NCBI RefSeq assembly: GCF_900112675.1
Contig: NZ_FOMQ01000003.1
Span: 124,001-188,000 of the forward strand
Direction of reading: 5' to 3'
Source of the DNA: Paracidovorax konjaci
GTDB taxonomy: Bacteria > Pseudomonadota > Gammaproteobacteria > Burkholderiales > Burkholderiaceae_C
Length of the DNA: 64,000 nt
The notes below the pieces were generated by a model that made no database searches, was not told where the DNA came from, and saw only the letters and a program-made list of their open reading frames with translations. Every line of letters starts with the position of its first letter. The first letter of the stretch is position 1. Positions 21,151 to 28,459 of the stretch are shown here, one piece after another. The translations under genes were made by a program, and so were the position numbers.

Positions 21151-22191
21151 TTACTTCAGCGAAACCGCCTTACCGGAAGTGTCCTTGATCTCGTCCCAGG
21201 ACTTCATGATCACCGACTTCACGGCATCGGGCATGGGCACGTAGTCCAGGTCCGTGGCGGTCTTGTCGCCGGACTTGTAGGCCCATTCGAAGAACTTGAG
21301 CGAGGTGGCAGCCTGCACCGGCTTGTCCTGGGATTTGTGCATCAGGATGAACGTGGCGCCGGTGATCGGCCATGCGTTCTTGCCGGCCTGATTGGTCAGG
21401 ATCTGATAGAAGCTCTTGGCCCAGTCGGCACCTGCGGCAGCGGCCTTGAAGGCGTCGTCATCCGGCGATACGAATGCCCCGTCCGCATTTTGAAGCTGCA
21501 CATAGGTCAGCTTGTTCTGCTTGACATACGCATACTCCACATAACCGATGGAGTTCGGCAGGCGGCCCACGAAAGCGGCGACCCCCTCATTGCCCTTGCC
21601 GCCCGCGCCGGTGGGCCAATTGACAGCCGTGCCTTCGCCTACTTTGGACTTCCACTCGGCGTTCACCTTGGAAAGGTAGTTGGTGAAGATGAAGCTCGTG
21701 CCCGAGCCGTCCGCGCGGCGCACCGGTGCAATCACGGCATCGGGCAGATTGACGCCGGGGTTCAGCGCCTTGATGGCGGGATCCGCCCAGTTCGTCACCT
21801 TGCCGAGGTAGATGTCGCCGAGGACCTGGCCGCTCAGCTTGATCTGGCCTGCAGCGATGCCCTTGATGTTGACCACAGGCACCACGCCACCGATCACGGT
21901 GGGGAACTGGACCAGGCCTTTCTTGGAAAGCTCGTCATCCTTCAACGGAGCATCGGAGGCGCCGAAATCCACGGTTTTTGCTTCGATCTGGCGCAAGCCT
22001 GCACCCGACCCGACAGACTGATAGTTGATCTTGACCCCGGTTGCCTTGTTGTAATCGGCCGCCCACTTGGAATACAGGGGAGCGGGGAAACTGGCACCCG
22101 CGCCAGTGGCCTCTTGCTGGGCCCAGGCGCCAGAAAACGCGCCGGCCGAAACCACACCCGACACCAGAATCCGAATCACAGACAGTTTCAT
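21151..22191 (-). CDS. pstS: Periplasmic phosphate-binding protein
   Basis: A 346-residue secreted phosphate receptor. Residues 1-24 form a signal peptide ending AWA|QQ. The mature protein starts with [16 protein letters not shown], the phosphate-loop signature, and has later ligand segments [17 protein letters not shown] and [10 protein letters not shown] start at the ATG 22189-22191 because it gives a clean signal peptide and has an AAGAGG ribosome site; the frame's longer start adds 23 residues of leader. It is first in the pst-pho operon and preceded by a Pho box. Confidence 0.97.
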   Translation of the reverse strand: MKLSVIRILVSGVVSAGAFSGAWAQQEATGAGASFPAPLYSKWAADYNKATGVKINYQSVGSGAGLRQIEAKTVDFGASDAPLKDDELSKKGLVQFPTVIGGVVPVVNIKGIAAGQIKLSGQVLGDIYLGKVTNWADPAIKALNPGVNLPDAVIAPVRRADGSGTSFIFTNYLSKVNAEWKSKVGEGTAVNWPTGAGGKGNEGVAAFVGRLPNSIGYVEYAYVKQNKLTYVQLQNADGAFVSPDDDAFKAAAAGADWAKSFYQILTNQAGKNAWPITGATFILMHKSQDKPVQAATSLKFFEWAYKSGDKTATDLDYVPMPDAVKSVIMKSWDEIKDTSGKAVSLK

Positions 22192-22226
22192 GAAGGAACC
22201 TCTTGGTTGAGAAATCAGTGAGGGCG

Positions 22227-22260
22227 ACTGTAGGAGCGCTTTATGACATGACTGTGACAT
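22227..22260 (-). promoter_or_regulatory. Pho box and -10 of pstS
   Basis: Read on the minus strand, ATGTCAC-AGTC-ATGTCAT (22243-22260) has the two 7-base repeats with an 11-base period seen in PhoB boxes. Ten bases later comes a -10 TACAGT (22227-22232), the spacing at which PhoB replaces a -35 element. Confidence 0.75.
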
Positions 22261-22319
22261 TTACAGCCCATGTCATGGTCCGCCTTCCCCAGGAAGAACG
22301 GCTCCGGCAACACCATCGC

Positions 22320-22353
22320 CTGTCACGCAATCGTCACGTTTTTGCCTTACGCT
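22320..22353 (+). promoter_or_regulatory. Pho box and -10 of ppx
   Basis: CTGTCAC-GCAA-TCGTCAC (22320-22337) on the plus strand has the same 7-4-7 layout, and TACGCT (22348-22353) follows after 10 bases. It faces ppx and is separate from the pstS box 60 bases away. Confidence 0.65.
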
Positions 22354-22474
22354 GGACAACAAAGACACCGTGCCTTGCAGTGTTCTTGCAGCAACCGGTG
22401 GTTCGGTTCCCGGCTGCCCGCAGGGACGTTTTCCTGCAAGCCACTGGCGGGCCGGCACCAGTGACCGAGGTGCT

Positions 22475-23995
22475 ATGCTGCGCCGCCTGAAAAACCAGCG
22501 CGCAGCGCGCGACAACATGCACGACGGAACATTGCTTGCCGCGGTGGATCTCGGATCCAACAGTTTTCGCCTTGAGATCGGACGTTTCGAACACGGTCTC
22601 ATCCGAAGGGTCGAATACCTCAAGGAAACCGTCCGACAGGGCAACGGACTGGACGATGAGCGCAACCTGACCCCCGACGCGATGCAGCGCGGCTGGGACT
22701 GTCTTGCTCGCTTTGCCGAGCGTCTCAAAGGTTTTCCCGCCGAGAGGGTACGAGCCGTCGCGACCCAGACGCTGAGGGAGGCGAGAAATCGTGACGTGTT
22801 CCTCCAGCGCGGCAGCACCATACTGGGACACGCGATCGATGTGGTGTCCGGCCCAGAAGAGGCGCGCCTCATCTACCAGGGTGTCGCTCACCTCCTTCCG
22901 CAATCGGACGAGCGCCGTCTGGTGGTGGATATCGGGGGGCGGTCCACCGAATTGATATTGGGGCATGGGTTTTCTGCGGACGCGGTGGCTTCCTTCAGGG
23001 TCGGCAGCGTCGCGTGGTCCAGCCGATATTTCGCGGACGGCGTTTTTTCTCTGGAATCCTTTCGTTCCGCGGAAATTGCTGCGAAAGCGGTTCTGGACGA
23101 GGCCCTGAATGTCTACCGCCCCCAGGCCTGGGACATCGCCTATGGATCCTCCGGTACGGCAGGTGCCGTCGGTGACGTTCTTGCCGCCGCAGGTGGACCG
23201 GCGGGGCTCATAACGCGCGCAGGCCTGGATTGGCTGCAAGAGCAACTGCTGCGGGCACGTTCTGCAGACAAGGTGCGCCTGGAAGGCCTCAAGGAAGACC
23301 GCAGGGCCGTCATCGGTGGCGGCATCAGCGTGTTGCGGGCAGTGTTCGACTTACTGGAAATCCAGCAGATGCACATCGCGCAGGGCGCACTGCGCCAGGG
23401 CGTGCTCTATGACCTGCTGGATCGCGAACTGCACGAGAACGATCTGCGCTCGACGACCGTGCTCGGTCTCATGGAGCGATTCCGGGTCGATGCAGGCCAT
23501 GCCGAACGTGTGGCAACCACTGCTGCGCAGCTCCACGCACAAGTCCGCCACGGCACCAGCGAGCCCGGAGAAAAGGAACTGACCTGGGCGGCCCAACTGC
23601 ACGAAATCGGTTGCCTCGTCTCCCATGACGACTACCACCACCATGGAGCCTACATCCTTGACCATACGGATGCGGCCGGCTTCTCCGTGCCGGAACTGCA
23701 CCACCTGGGCATGCTGGTCCGCGGACACCGCGGCAAGGTGCGCAAGCTGGAAGCCGGCCTGGAAAACCCGGACACCGCGCTCCGGTTGGCCTGCCTGCGC
23801 ATGGCCGTCGCGCTGTGCCACGCCCGCCGCGATCCGGACATGGAAGGAGTGGGTCTTTCCCGCCAGGGCAACCGGTTCACCGCCAAGGCTCCTGCAGGCT
23901 GGGCGACAGCCTATCCGCAGTCGGCGCACCTTTTGCGCGAAGAAAGTGCCGCATGGCAACGAACGCCTTGGGAATTCAGCGCCGACCTGCCCTGA
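22475..23995 (+). CDS. ppx: Exopolyphosphatase (Ppx/GppA family)
   Basis: A 506-residue enzyme that releases phosphate from polyphosphate ends; a GppA activity on pppGpp cannot be excluded. The actin-like core has the phosphate loop VDLGSNSFRLEI (about residues 24-35) and the second loop VVDIGGRSTELILG (near 155), then a C-terminal HD-like helical domain (TWAAQLHEIG, DDYHHHGAY). The ATG at 22475 has a GAGG ribosome site; the ATG at 22517 (MHDGTLL) is closer to the usual family start but has none. It is divergent from pstS and has its own Pho box. Confidence 0.94.
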   Translation: MLRRLKNQRAARDNMHDGTLLAAVDLGSNSFRLEIGRFEHGLIRRVEYLKETVRQGNGLDDERNLTPDAMQRGWDCLARFAERLKGFPAERVRAVATQTLREARNRDVFLQRGSTILGHAIDVVSGPEEARLIYQGVAHLLPQSDERRLVVDIGGRSTELILGHGFSADAVASFRVGSVAWSSRYFADGVFSLESFRSAEIAAKAVLDEALNVYRPQAWDIAYGSSGTAGAVGDVLAAAGGPAGLITRAGLDWLQEQLLRARSADKVRLEGLKEDRRAVIGGGISVLRAVFDLLEIQQMHIAQGALRQGVLYDLLDRELHENDLRSTTVLGLMERFRVDAGHAERVATTAAQLHAQVRHGTSEPGEKELTWAAQLHEIGCLVSHDDYHHHGAYILDHTDAAGFSVPELHHLGMLVRGHRGKVRKLEAGLENPDTALRLACLRMAVALCHARRDPDMEGVGLSRQGNRFTAKAPAGWATAYPQSAHLLREESAAWQRTPWEFSADLP

Positions 23996-24030
23996 ACGAT
24001 CACCGCAGGAGGGGCTGTCAGCTCATCATT

Positions 24031-24055
24031 AACGGTATAAACTATTTATACCGTT
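24031..24055. promoter_or_regulatory. Perfect 11+11 palindrome before the RHH gene
   Basis: AACGGTATAAA (24031-24041), spacer CTA, TTTATACCGTT (24045-24055). It ends 6 bases before the ATG at 24062 and includes -10-like hexamers, so a bound protein would block transcription. The AT-rich stem lacks a T tail, so a terminator is unlikely. Confidence 0.6.
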
Positions 24056-24061
24056 TCAACC

Positions 24062-24583
24062 ATGATGGCCCATATGACCGACAGTCTTTCCTCTTCGACC
24101 TCTGCCCCCGCCTCTCCCGCGACCGAAGCGTCCGCGGCGCCTGCAGCAGCCAAGCGCTCCAAGCCCAAGGCGGTGCGCACCGCTGCCAGCCCGGCCCCTG
24201 CGGATGGCAAGAAGGCCGGCACCAAGCCTGCAAGAGCTTCCAAGGCTGCTGCCACCAAGCCCACAAAAACCCCTGCGTTGCCGCAGGAAGTGAAGCCCAA
24301 GAAGGCCAAGCTGGTAAGGGACAGTTTCACGATTCCGAAAGAGGAATACGCCGCCATCGAAGTCTTGAAACAACGACTGACCCAGCAAGGGACGCCGGCC
24401 AAGAAAAGCGAATTGCTGCGCGCGGGCCTGGTGTTGCTCGCAGGCCTTTCCGACAGTGCACTGACCAAGGCCATGCAGGCCATTCCCTCCATCAAAACAG
24501 GCCGCCCCAAGGCAGAGCCCGCCGAAGCAGCAGAGAGCAAACCGGCCAAGGTATCCAAGGCACGTACCACCAAGAAGGACTGA
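24062..24583 (+). CDS. Ribbon-helix-helix-like DNA-binding protein with Ala/Lys/Pro-rich tail
   Basis: A 173-residue basic protein of no named family that I recognise. Residues 1-80 are low-complexity Ala/Ser/Pro/Lys. Residues about 84-133 look like a ribbon-helix-helix fold: a strand (RDSFTIPKEE), helix (YAAIEVLKQRLTQQ), turn, and helix (KKSELLRAGLVLLAGL). A GRPK motif resembling an AT-hook lies near 150, and the end is again Lys/Ala-rich. There is no ribosome site before the ATG at 24062 (24074 is an alternative). The palindrome immediately upstream suggests autorepression. A histone-like or PhaF-like role is possible. Confidence 0.7.
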   Translation: MMAHMTDSLSSSTSAPASPATEASAAPAAAKRSKPKAVRTAASPAPADGKKAGTKPARASKAAATKPTKTPALPQEVKPKKAKLVRDSFTIPKEEYAAIEVLKQRLTQQGTPAKKSELLRAGLVLLAGLSDSALTKAMQAIPSIKTGRPKAEPAEAAESKPAKVSKARTTKKD

Positions 24584-24613
24584 CACCGTCCCTTCAGGCA
24601 CTGAGGTGCTTGG

Positions 24614-25078
24614 CTAAAGGAAATCTGGTGACTGCACTGCCAGCAGGATCGTTTCAGTCGATTCAGCGCGTGCACGCCTTCTCAGCCACCAGACCGATCC
24701 TTTGCGGATCGCGCATTCCGGCGCCCGCAGGCCGAGCAACTCGGCTGCGGTCTGGCCCAGTGTGGGCTGGTGCCCCACCACCAACACGGCCCCCCGGCCG
24801 TGCGGCCATTGCGCCAGTTCCATCAGGTCTGCCGCCGTTCCGCCCGGCAGCAGTTCGGCGCGCAGCTTGTACTTGCGCCCCAACGCCTTCGCCGTCGCCT
24901 CTGTACGGACCGCAGGGCTGACCACCACGCGCAACCCTTCGGGCAACTGGCGGTCTAGCCAGGCCGCCATGCGTGCAGCCTGCTTCTCGCCCCGCGGGGT
25001 CAGGGGCCGCTGCAGATCCTCCACGCCTTCCTGGGCCTCTTCTGCCTCGGCATGGCGCCACAGAATCAAATCCATCAT
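24614..25078 (-). CDS. sixA: Phosphohistidine phosphatase SixA-like
   Basis: A 154-residue small histidine-phosphatase protein. The catalytic LWRHAEAE (residues 6-13) and the second histidine in VVGHQPTLGQ (about 99-108) are intact, along with an arginine in SPAVRTEATA. The ATG at 25076-25078 overlaps the ppk1 stop (ATGA), so it is coupled to ppk1. SixA removes phosphate from phosphohistidines such as that on PtsN/NPr relays; in this operon a phosphate-metabolism target is possible. Confidence 0.88.
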   Translation of the reverse strand: MMDLILWRHAEAEEAQEGVEDLQRPLTPRGEKQAARMAAWLDRQLPEGLRVVVSPAVRTEATAKALGRKYKLRAELLPGGTAADLMELAQWPHGRGAVLVVGHQPTLGQTAAELLGLRAPECAIRKGSVWWLRRRARAESTETILLAVQSPDFL

Positions 25079-27288
25079 GCACTCACCGCAGCGGAGACCG
25101 CGGTGTGGGCTGCACCTACGGGGCCGTAGCGCCGCATGAGCGCCTGCTGAGCGCCTTGCCCGGACACGGGATGTGGGGCACGTGCATACGCTCCGTCCGG
25201 CTGCAGGGTCCAGGCATCCCTGTCATCGTGAAGATATGCCACGAGACATTCGTCGATGATGCGTTGCCGAAGGACCGGGTCATCCACCGGCCAGGCCAAC
25301 TCCACCCGCCGCAGCATGTTGCGGTTCATCCAGTCGGCGCTGGAGAGCAACAGGTCTTCCTTCTCACCCGCGCGGAAATAGAACACACGGGTGTGCTCCA
25401 GAAACCTGCCGATGATGGACCGGACCCGGATGTTGTCCGTCGCACCCTTGCGGAGTGCGGGCAACATGCATGCGCCCCGCACGATGAGATCGATGCGCGC
25501 ACCTTTTCGCCCGGCCGTGATGAGCGCATTCATCAGCGCCTCATCCGTCAAAGAATTCATCTTGGCGACGATGCGTGCATCCTCGCCGCGCGCTGCGGCC
25601 TCGCCCACGGCTTCGATCATGTCCTGCAATTGCTTATGCAGATGGAATGGTGCCATCACCAGACGTTTGAGCTTGGGCAGCTTGTTCTGGCTCGCCAAGT
25701 GATTGAACACGGCATCCATGTCCGCCGTCACATCCGAGTCGGCCGTGAAATAGCTGAGGTCCGTGTAGAGGCGCGCGGTGCGCGGGTTGTAATTGCCGGT
25801 GGAGAGATGCCCGTATCGGCGCAGACGCTGCCCTTCGCGGCGCGTGACCAGCAGCATCTTGGCATGGGTCTTGAGACCGACGACGCCGTAGACCACCTGC
25901 GCACCGATGGACTCCAGCGCTTCCGCCCAGTTGATATTGGCTTCTTCGTCGAACCGGGCCTTGAGCTCGACGACGGCCATCACTTCCTTACCCCGCCGCA
26001 CAGCCTCGCGCAGCAACTCCATCATCTCGGAGTCGGCACCGGTGCGGTAGATGGTCTGCTTGATGGCCAGCACCTGGGGATCGTTCACCGCCTCCCGCAG
26101 GAACTGGATGACGGAATCAAAACTCTCGAACGGCTGGTGTACCAGGATGTCGTGGCGGCGAATCTGCTCCAGCAGCGGTGCACCGGGAAGCACCTGCCTC
26201 GGCCAGGTCGAGCGCCAAGGGGGAAACAGCAGTGCAGGCTCGTTGACCAGGTCCACCAGCTGCGTGAGCCTGACGAGATTCACAGGACCATGAACGCGGA
26301 ACAGCGCAGCGGCAGGCAGCGCAAATTGCGACTGCAGGAAGTCCGAAAGGAATCGGGAGCAACTGGCCGAGACCTCCAGACGCACGGCCTGGCCGTAATG
26401 GCGATGCTGCAGCCCTTGCCGCAGGGCAGTTCTCAAGTTGCGAACATCGTCCTCGTCGACCGCCAGATCGGAATGCCGCGTGACGCGGAACTGAGAGAAC
26501 TCGGTCACATCCCTTCCCGGGAACAGCTCGCTCAGGTGTGCCCGCACAATGCTGGACAGACTGACGAACTGGGCACCGTGAGGGGCGACCTTGACGGGAA
26601 GGCGCACGAATCTCGGCAGGACGCGCGGAACCTTGACGATGGCAATTTCGTTTTCACGGCCGAAGGCGTCATTGCCCTTGAGGCGCACGATGAAATTCAG
26701 CGATTTGTTTGCGACCTGGGGAAAGGGGTGGGCCGGATCCAGGCCCACCGGTACCAGCAGCGGCCGCACCTCGCGCTCGTAGTAGTCACGTACCCAGTGG
26801 CGCTGTTCGGTGGAACGCTCCCCATGGGACACGATATGGATGCCCTGCTCGGCAAAAGCCGGCATCAGGGATTCGTTGTAGAGGGCGTATTGGCGCGCAA
26901 CCAGATCGTGCGCCTTGGCGGACAACGCGTCGAAGGAGGCCACGGTATAGGGCCCTTTCGTTTCGCCGCTCTGCGCTGCCGTGATGTGCGGCGCAGCACG
27001 CACTTCGAAAAACTCATCGAGGTTGGATGACACGATGCACAGGTAGCGCAGGCGCTCCAGGAGCGGCACATCGGTGCGGGCAGCCCAATCGAACACGCGT
27101 TCGTTGAACGCCAGGATGCTGTGGTCCCGATTGAGAAATGTCGTATCTGAGCCTTCAGCCGATGGAGCGGGGGATGTCAGAACATCCTGGGCATCTGCAG
27201 GCAGCACAGGCTCTGCAGAGAATGAAGGCAAGGAAGGCATGGGCAAAGGAAGGGTACTGGATTGCGTTTCAGTATTGGGCTCAACCAT
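25075..27288 (-). CDS. ppk1: Polyphosphate kinase 1
   Basis: A membrane-associated enzyme of about 737 residues that makes polyphosphate from ATP. The N domain starts FLNRDHSILAFNERVFDWA, followed by SNLDEFFEVR. The catalytic domains hold the autophosphorylated His in VGLKTHAKMLLV and the second active His in FLEHTRVFYF. The first 55-70 residues are unconserved, so the start is open: GTC-free ATGs lie at 27342, 27288 and 27240. I keep 27288, but the Pho box covers that codon and its predicted transcript would start near 27264, which favours 27240. It is coupled to sixA downstream. Confidence 0.93.
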   Translation of the reverse strand: MVEPNTETQSSTLPLPMPSLPSFSAEPVLPADAQDVLTSPAPSAEGSDTTFLNRDHSILAFNERVFDWAARTDVPLLERLRYLCIVSSNLDEFFEVRAAPHITAAQSGETKGPYTVASFDALSAKAHDLVARQYALYNESLMPAFAEQGIHIVSHGERSTEQRHWVRDYYEREVRPLLVPVGLDPAHPFPQVANKSLNFIVRLKGNDAFGRENEIAIVKVPRVLPRFVRLPVKVAPHGAQFVSLSSIVRAHLSELFPGRDVTEFSQFRVTRHSDLAVDEDDVRNLRTALRQGLQHRHYGQAVRLEVSASCSRFLSDFLQSQFALPAAALFRVHGPVNLVRLTQLVDLVNEPALLFPPWRSTWPRQVLPGAPLLEQIRRHDILVHQPFESFDSVIQFLREAVNDPQVLAIKQTIYRTGADSEMMELLREAVRRGKEVMAVVELKARFDEEANINWAEALESIGAQVVYGVVGLKTHAKMLLVTRREGQRLRRYGHLSTGNYNPRTARLYTDLSYFTADSDVTADMDAVFNHLASQNKLPKLKRLVMAPFHLHKQLQDMIEAVGEAAARGEDARIVAKMNSLTDEALMNALITAGRKGARIDLIVRGACMLPALRKGATDNIRVRSIIGRFLEHTRVFYFRAGEKEDLLLSSADWMNRNMLRRVELAWPVDDPVLRQRIIDECLVAYLHDDRDAWTLQPDGAYARAPHPVSGQGAQQALMRRYGPVGAAHTAVSAAVSA

Positions 27289-27304
27289 GACATTTTCATG
27301 ACAT
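27271..27304 (-). promoter_or_regulatory. Pho box and -10 of ppk1
   Basis: On the minus strand ATGTCAT-GAAA-ATGTCAT (27287-27304) is two identical 7-base repeats with an 11-base period, followed after 10 bases by AATACT (27271-27276) as -10. It overlaps the ATG at 27286-27288. Confidence 0.68.
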
Positions 27305-27351
27305 GCCACCGGTGCTGTCACACAAGAATGCCGGGTTGTCATTCTTGCGCT

Positions 27352-28200
27352 CTAGGCAGATTGCCCGAGAAAGTGCTTTCGATAGCGGAGCGGAAGATCC
27401 TCGATACGCATGAGCATGGGCAGATCGGCCGTGTTGAAATCCGGATCCCAGGCCGGAGCGCCCAGCACCCGGGCTCCCAGGCGCAGATAGCCTTTGATCA
27501 GCGCAGGCGGCTCTACCACCAGGGAGCCATCCAACTGGTCCACGGGCAACGGCAGACGTGGGCTCACTTCATATTCCGGGGCGGCGAGATGCGTCGATTT
27601 CAATTGGCGCCAGATACTGGCTGCAGCATCCCCGCCCATCAGGCCGTTGTGCAGCATGGGAATGCTCGCGCAGCCAATCATGGTGTCCAGCCGATTCCGG
27701 ACCATGAAGTCAGCCAGCGCGCCCCACAAGGTCATGATGACGCCGCCGTGGCGATGCTCGGGGTGCACGCAACTGCGCCCCAATTCAACCATGCGGCCGC
27801 GCAGATGGTCGAGCCGGGAGAGGTCGAACTCCGTATCGCTGTACAGCCCGCCAGCGCGCAATGCCTGGGCAGGTGTCAGAACGCGATAGGTTCCGATGAC
27901 GGCACCGGTATCGGCATCGCGGACCAGAAGATGCTCGCAATAGTCATCGAAAGCATCTACATCGTGCCCCTCGACTTCCGTGCTCAAACGCGCGCCCATC
28001 TCGCCGGCGAAAACGAGGAACCTCAGTCGCTGGGCTTCCCGCACTTCAGCGGCTTCGCGTGCCCAGGACACTTCGATGCGAGGAGGCGAACCCTTGCATG
28101 GTGGCGCCACCGCAATATCCAGCGCACCGGGGCGATGAAGAGACCCCCGAAAAAACGCATCGGGAGAGAGGGGCATGGTAGGAACAGGAAGGTCGCTCAC
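27352..28200 (-). CDS. OlsB-like GNAT N-acyltransferase
   Basis: A 282-residue acyltransferase like ornithine-acyl-ACP N-acyltransferase (OlsB), which makes lyso-ornithine lipid. The diagnostic segments are RLRFLVFAGEMGA, DYCEHLLVRD, GTYRVLTP and VELGRSCVHPEHRHGGVIMTLW, the acyl-ACP-binding GNAT core, then IGCASIPM. I chose the GTG at 28198-28200 because a GGGAGT ribosome site precedes it; an upstream ATG at 28290 and an internal ATG at 28176 are alternatives. No olsA O-acyltransferase is adjacent. It lies 63 bases upstream of ppk1 on the same strand; phosphate-starvation lipid remodelling is an inference. Confidence 0.82.
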   Translation of the reverse strand: MSDLPVPTMPLSPDAFFRGSLHRPGALDIAVAPPCKGSPPRIEVSWAREAAEVREAQRLRFLVFAGEMGARLSTEVEGHDVDAFDDYCEHLLVRDADTGAVIGTYRVLTPAQALRAGGLYSDTEFDLSRLDHLRGRMVELGRSCVHPEHRHGGVIMTLWGALADFMVRNRLDTMIGCASIPMLHNGLMGGDAAASIWRQLKSTHLAAPEYEVSPRLPLPVDQLDGSLVVEPPALIKGYLRLGARVLGAPAWDPDFNTADLPMLMRIEDLPLRYRKHFLGQSA

Positions 28201-28459
28201 GAAGTACTCCCATTGGACCGTTGAGTCATCGACCGGCAGCCGTCGCCGGTGCCGCCGATGCAATGTCGCAGTCCCTGGTGACATCTCCATGTCGTCACGA
28301 TGGCGCGTTCATGACACCTGCAGATGGCTGCCCGGTGCGCAAGCAGGTCGGGCTGCAGAGCCGCCCCTTCATCTCGTGGATTGCCCTGCCCTCCGGGAAG
28401 CGGCCGGCTGCTACACTTTGTTGCCCTCGCCGGCCGCAGACGCCCGCCCAGCTTTCTAC

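Noticed and set aside
24031-24058. AT-rich inverted repeat as the ppx terminator
   Set aside because: The stem is AT-rich, lacks a T run and abuts the next start codon; an operator explains it better.
28201-28340. Pho box upstream of the OlsB-like gene
   Set aside because: The best candidate (GTGTCAT-GAAC-GCGCCAT on the minus strand) has a poor second half and no -10 at the right distance.
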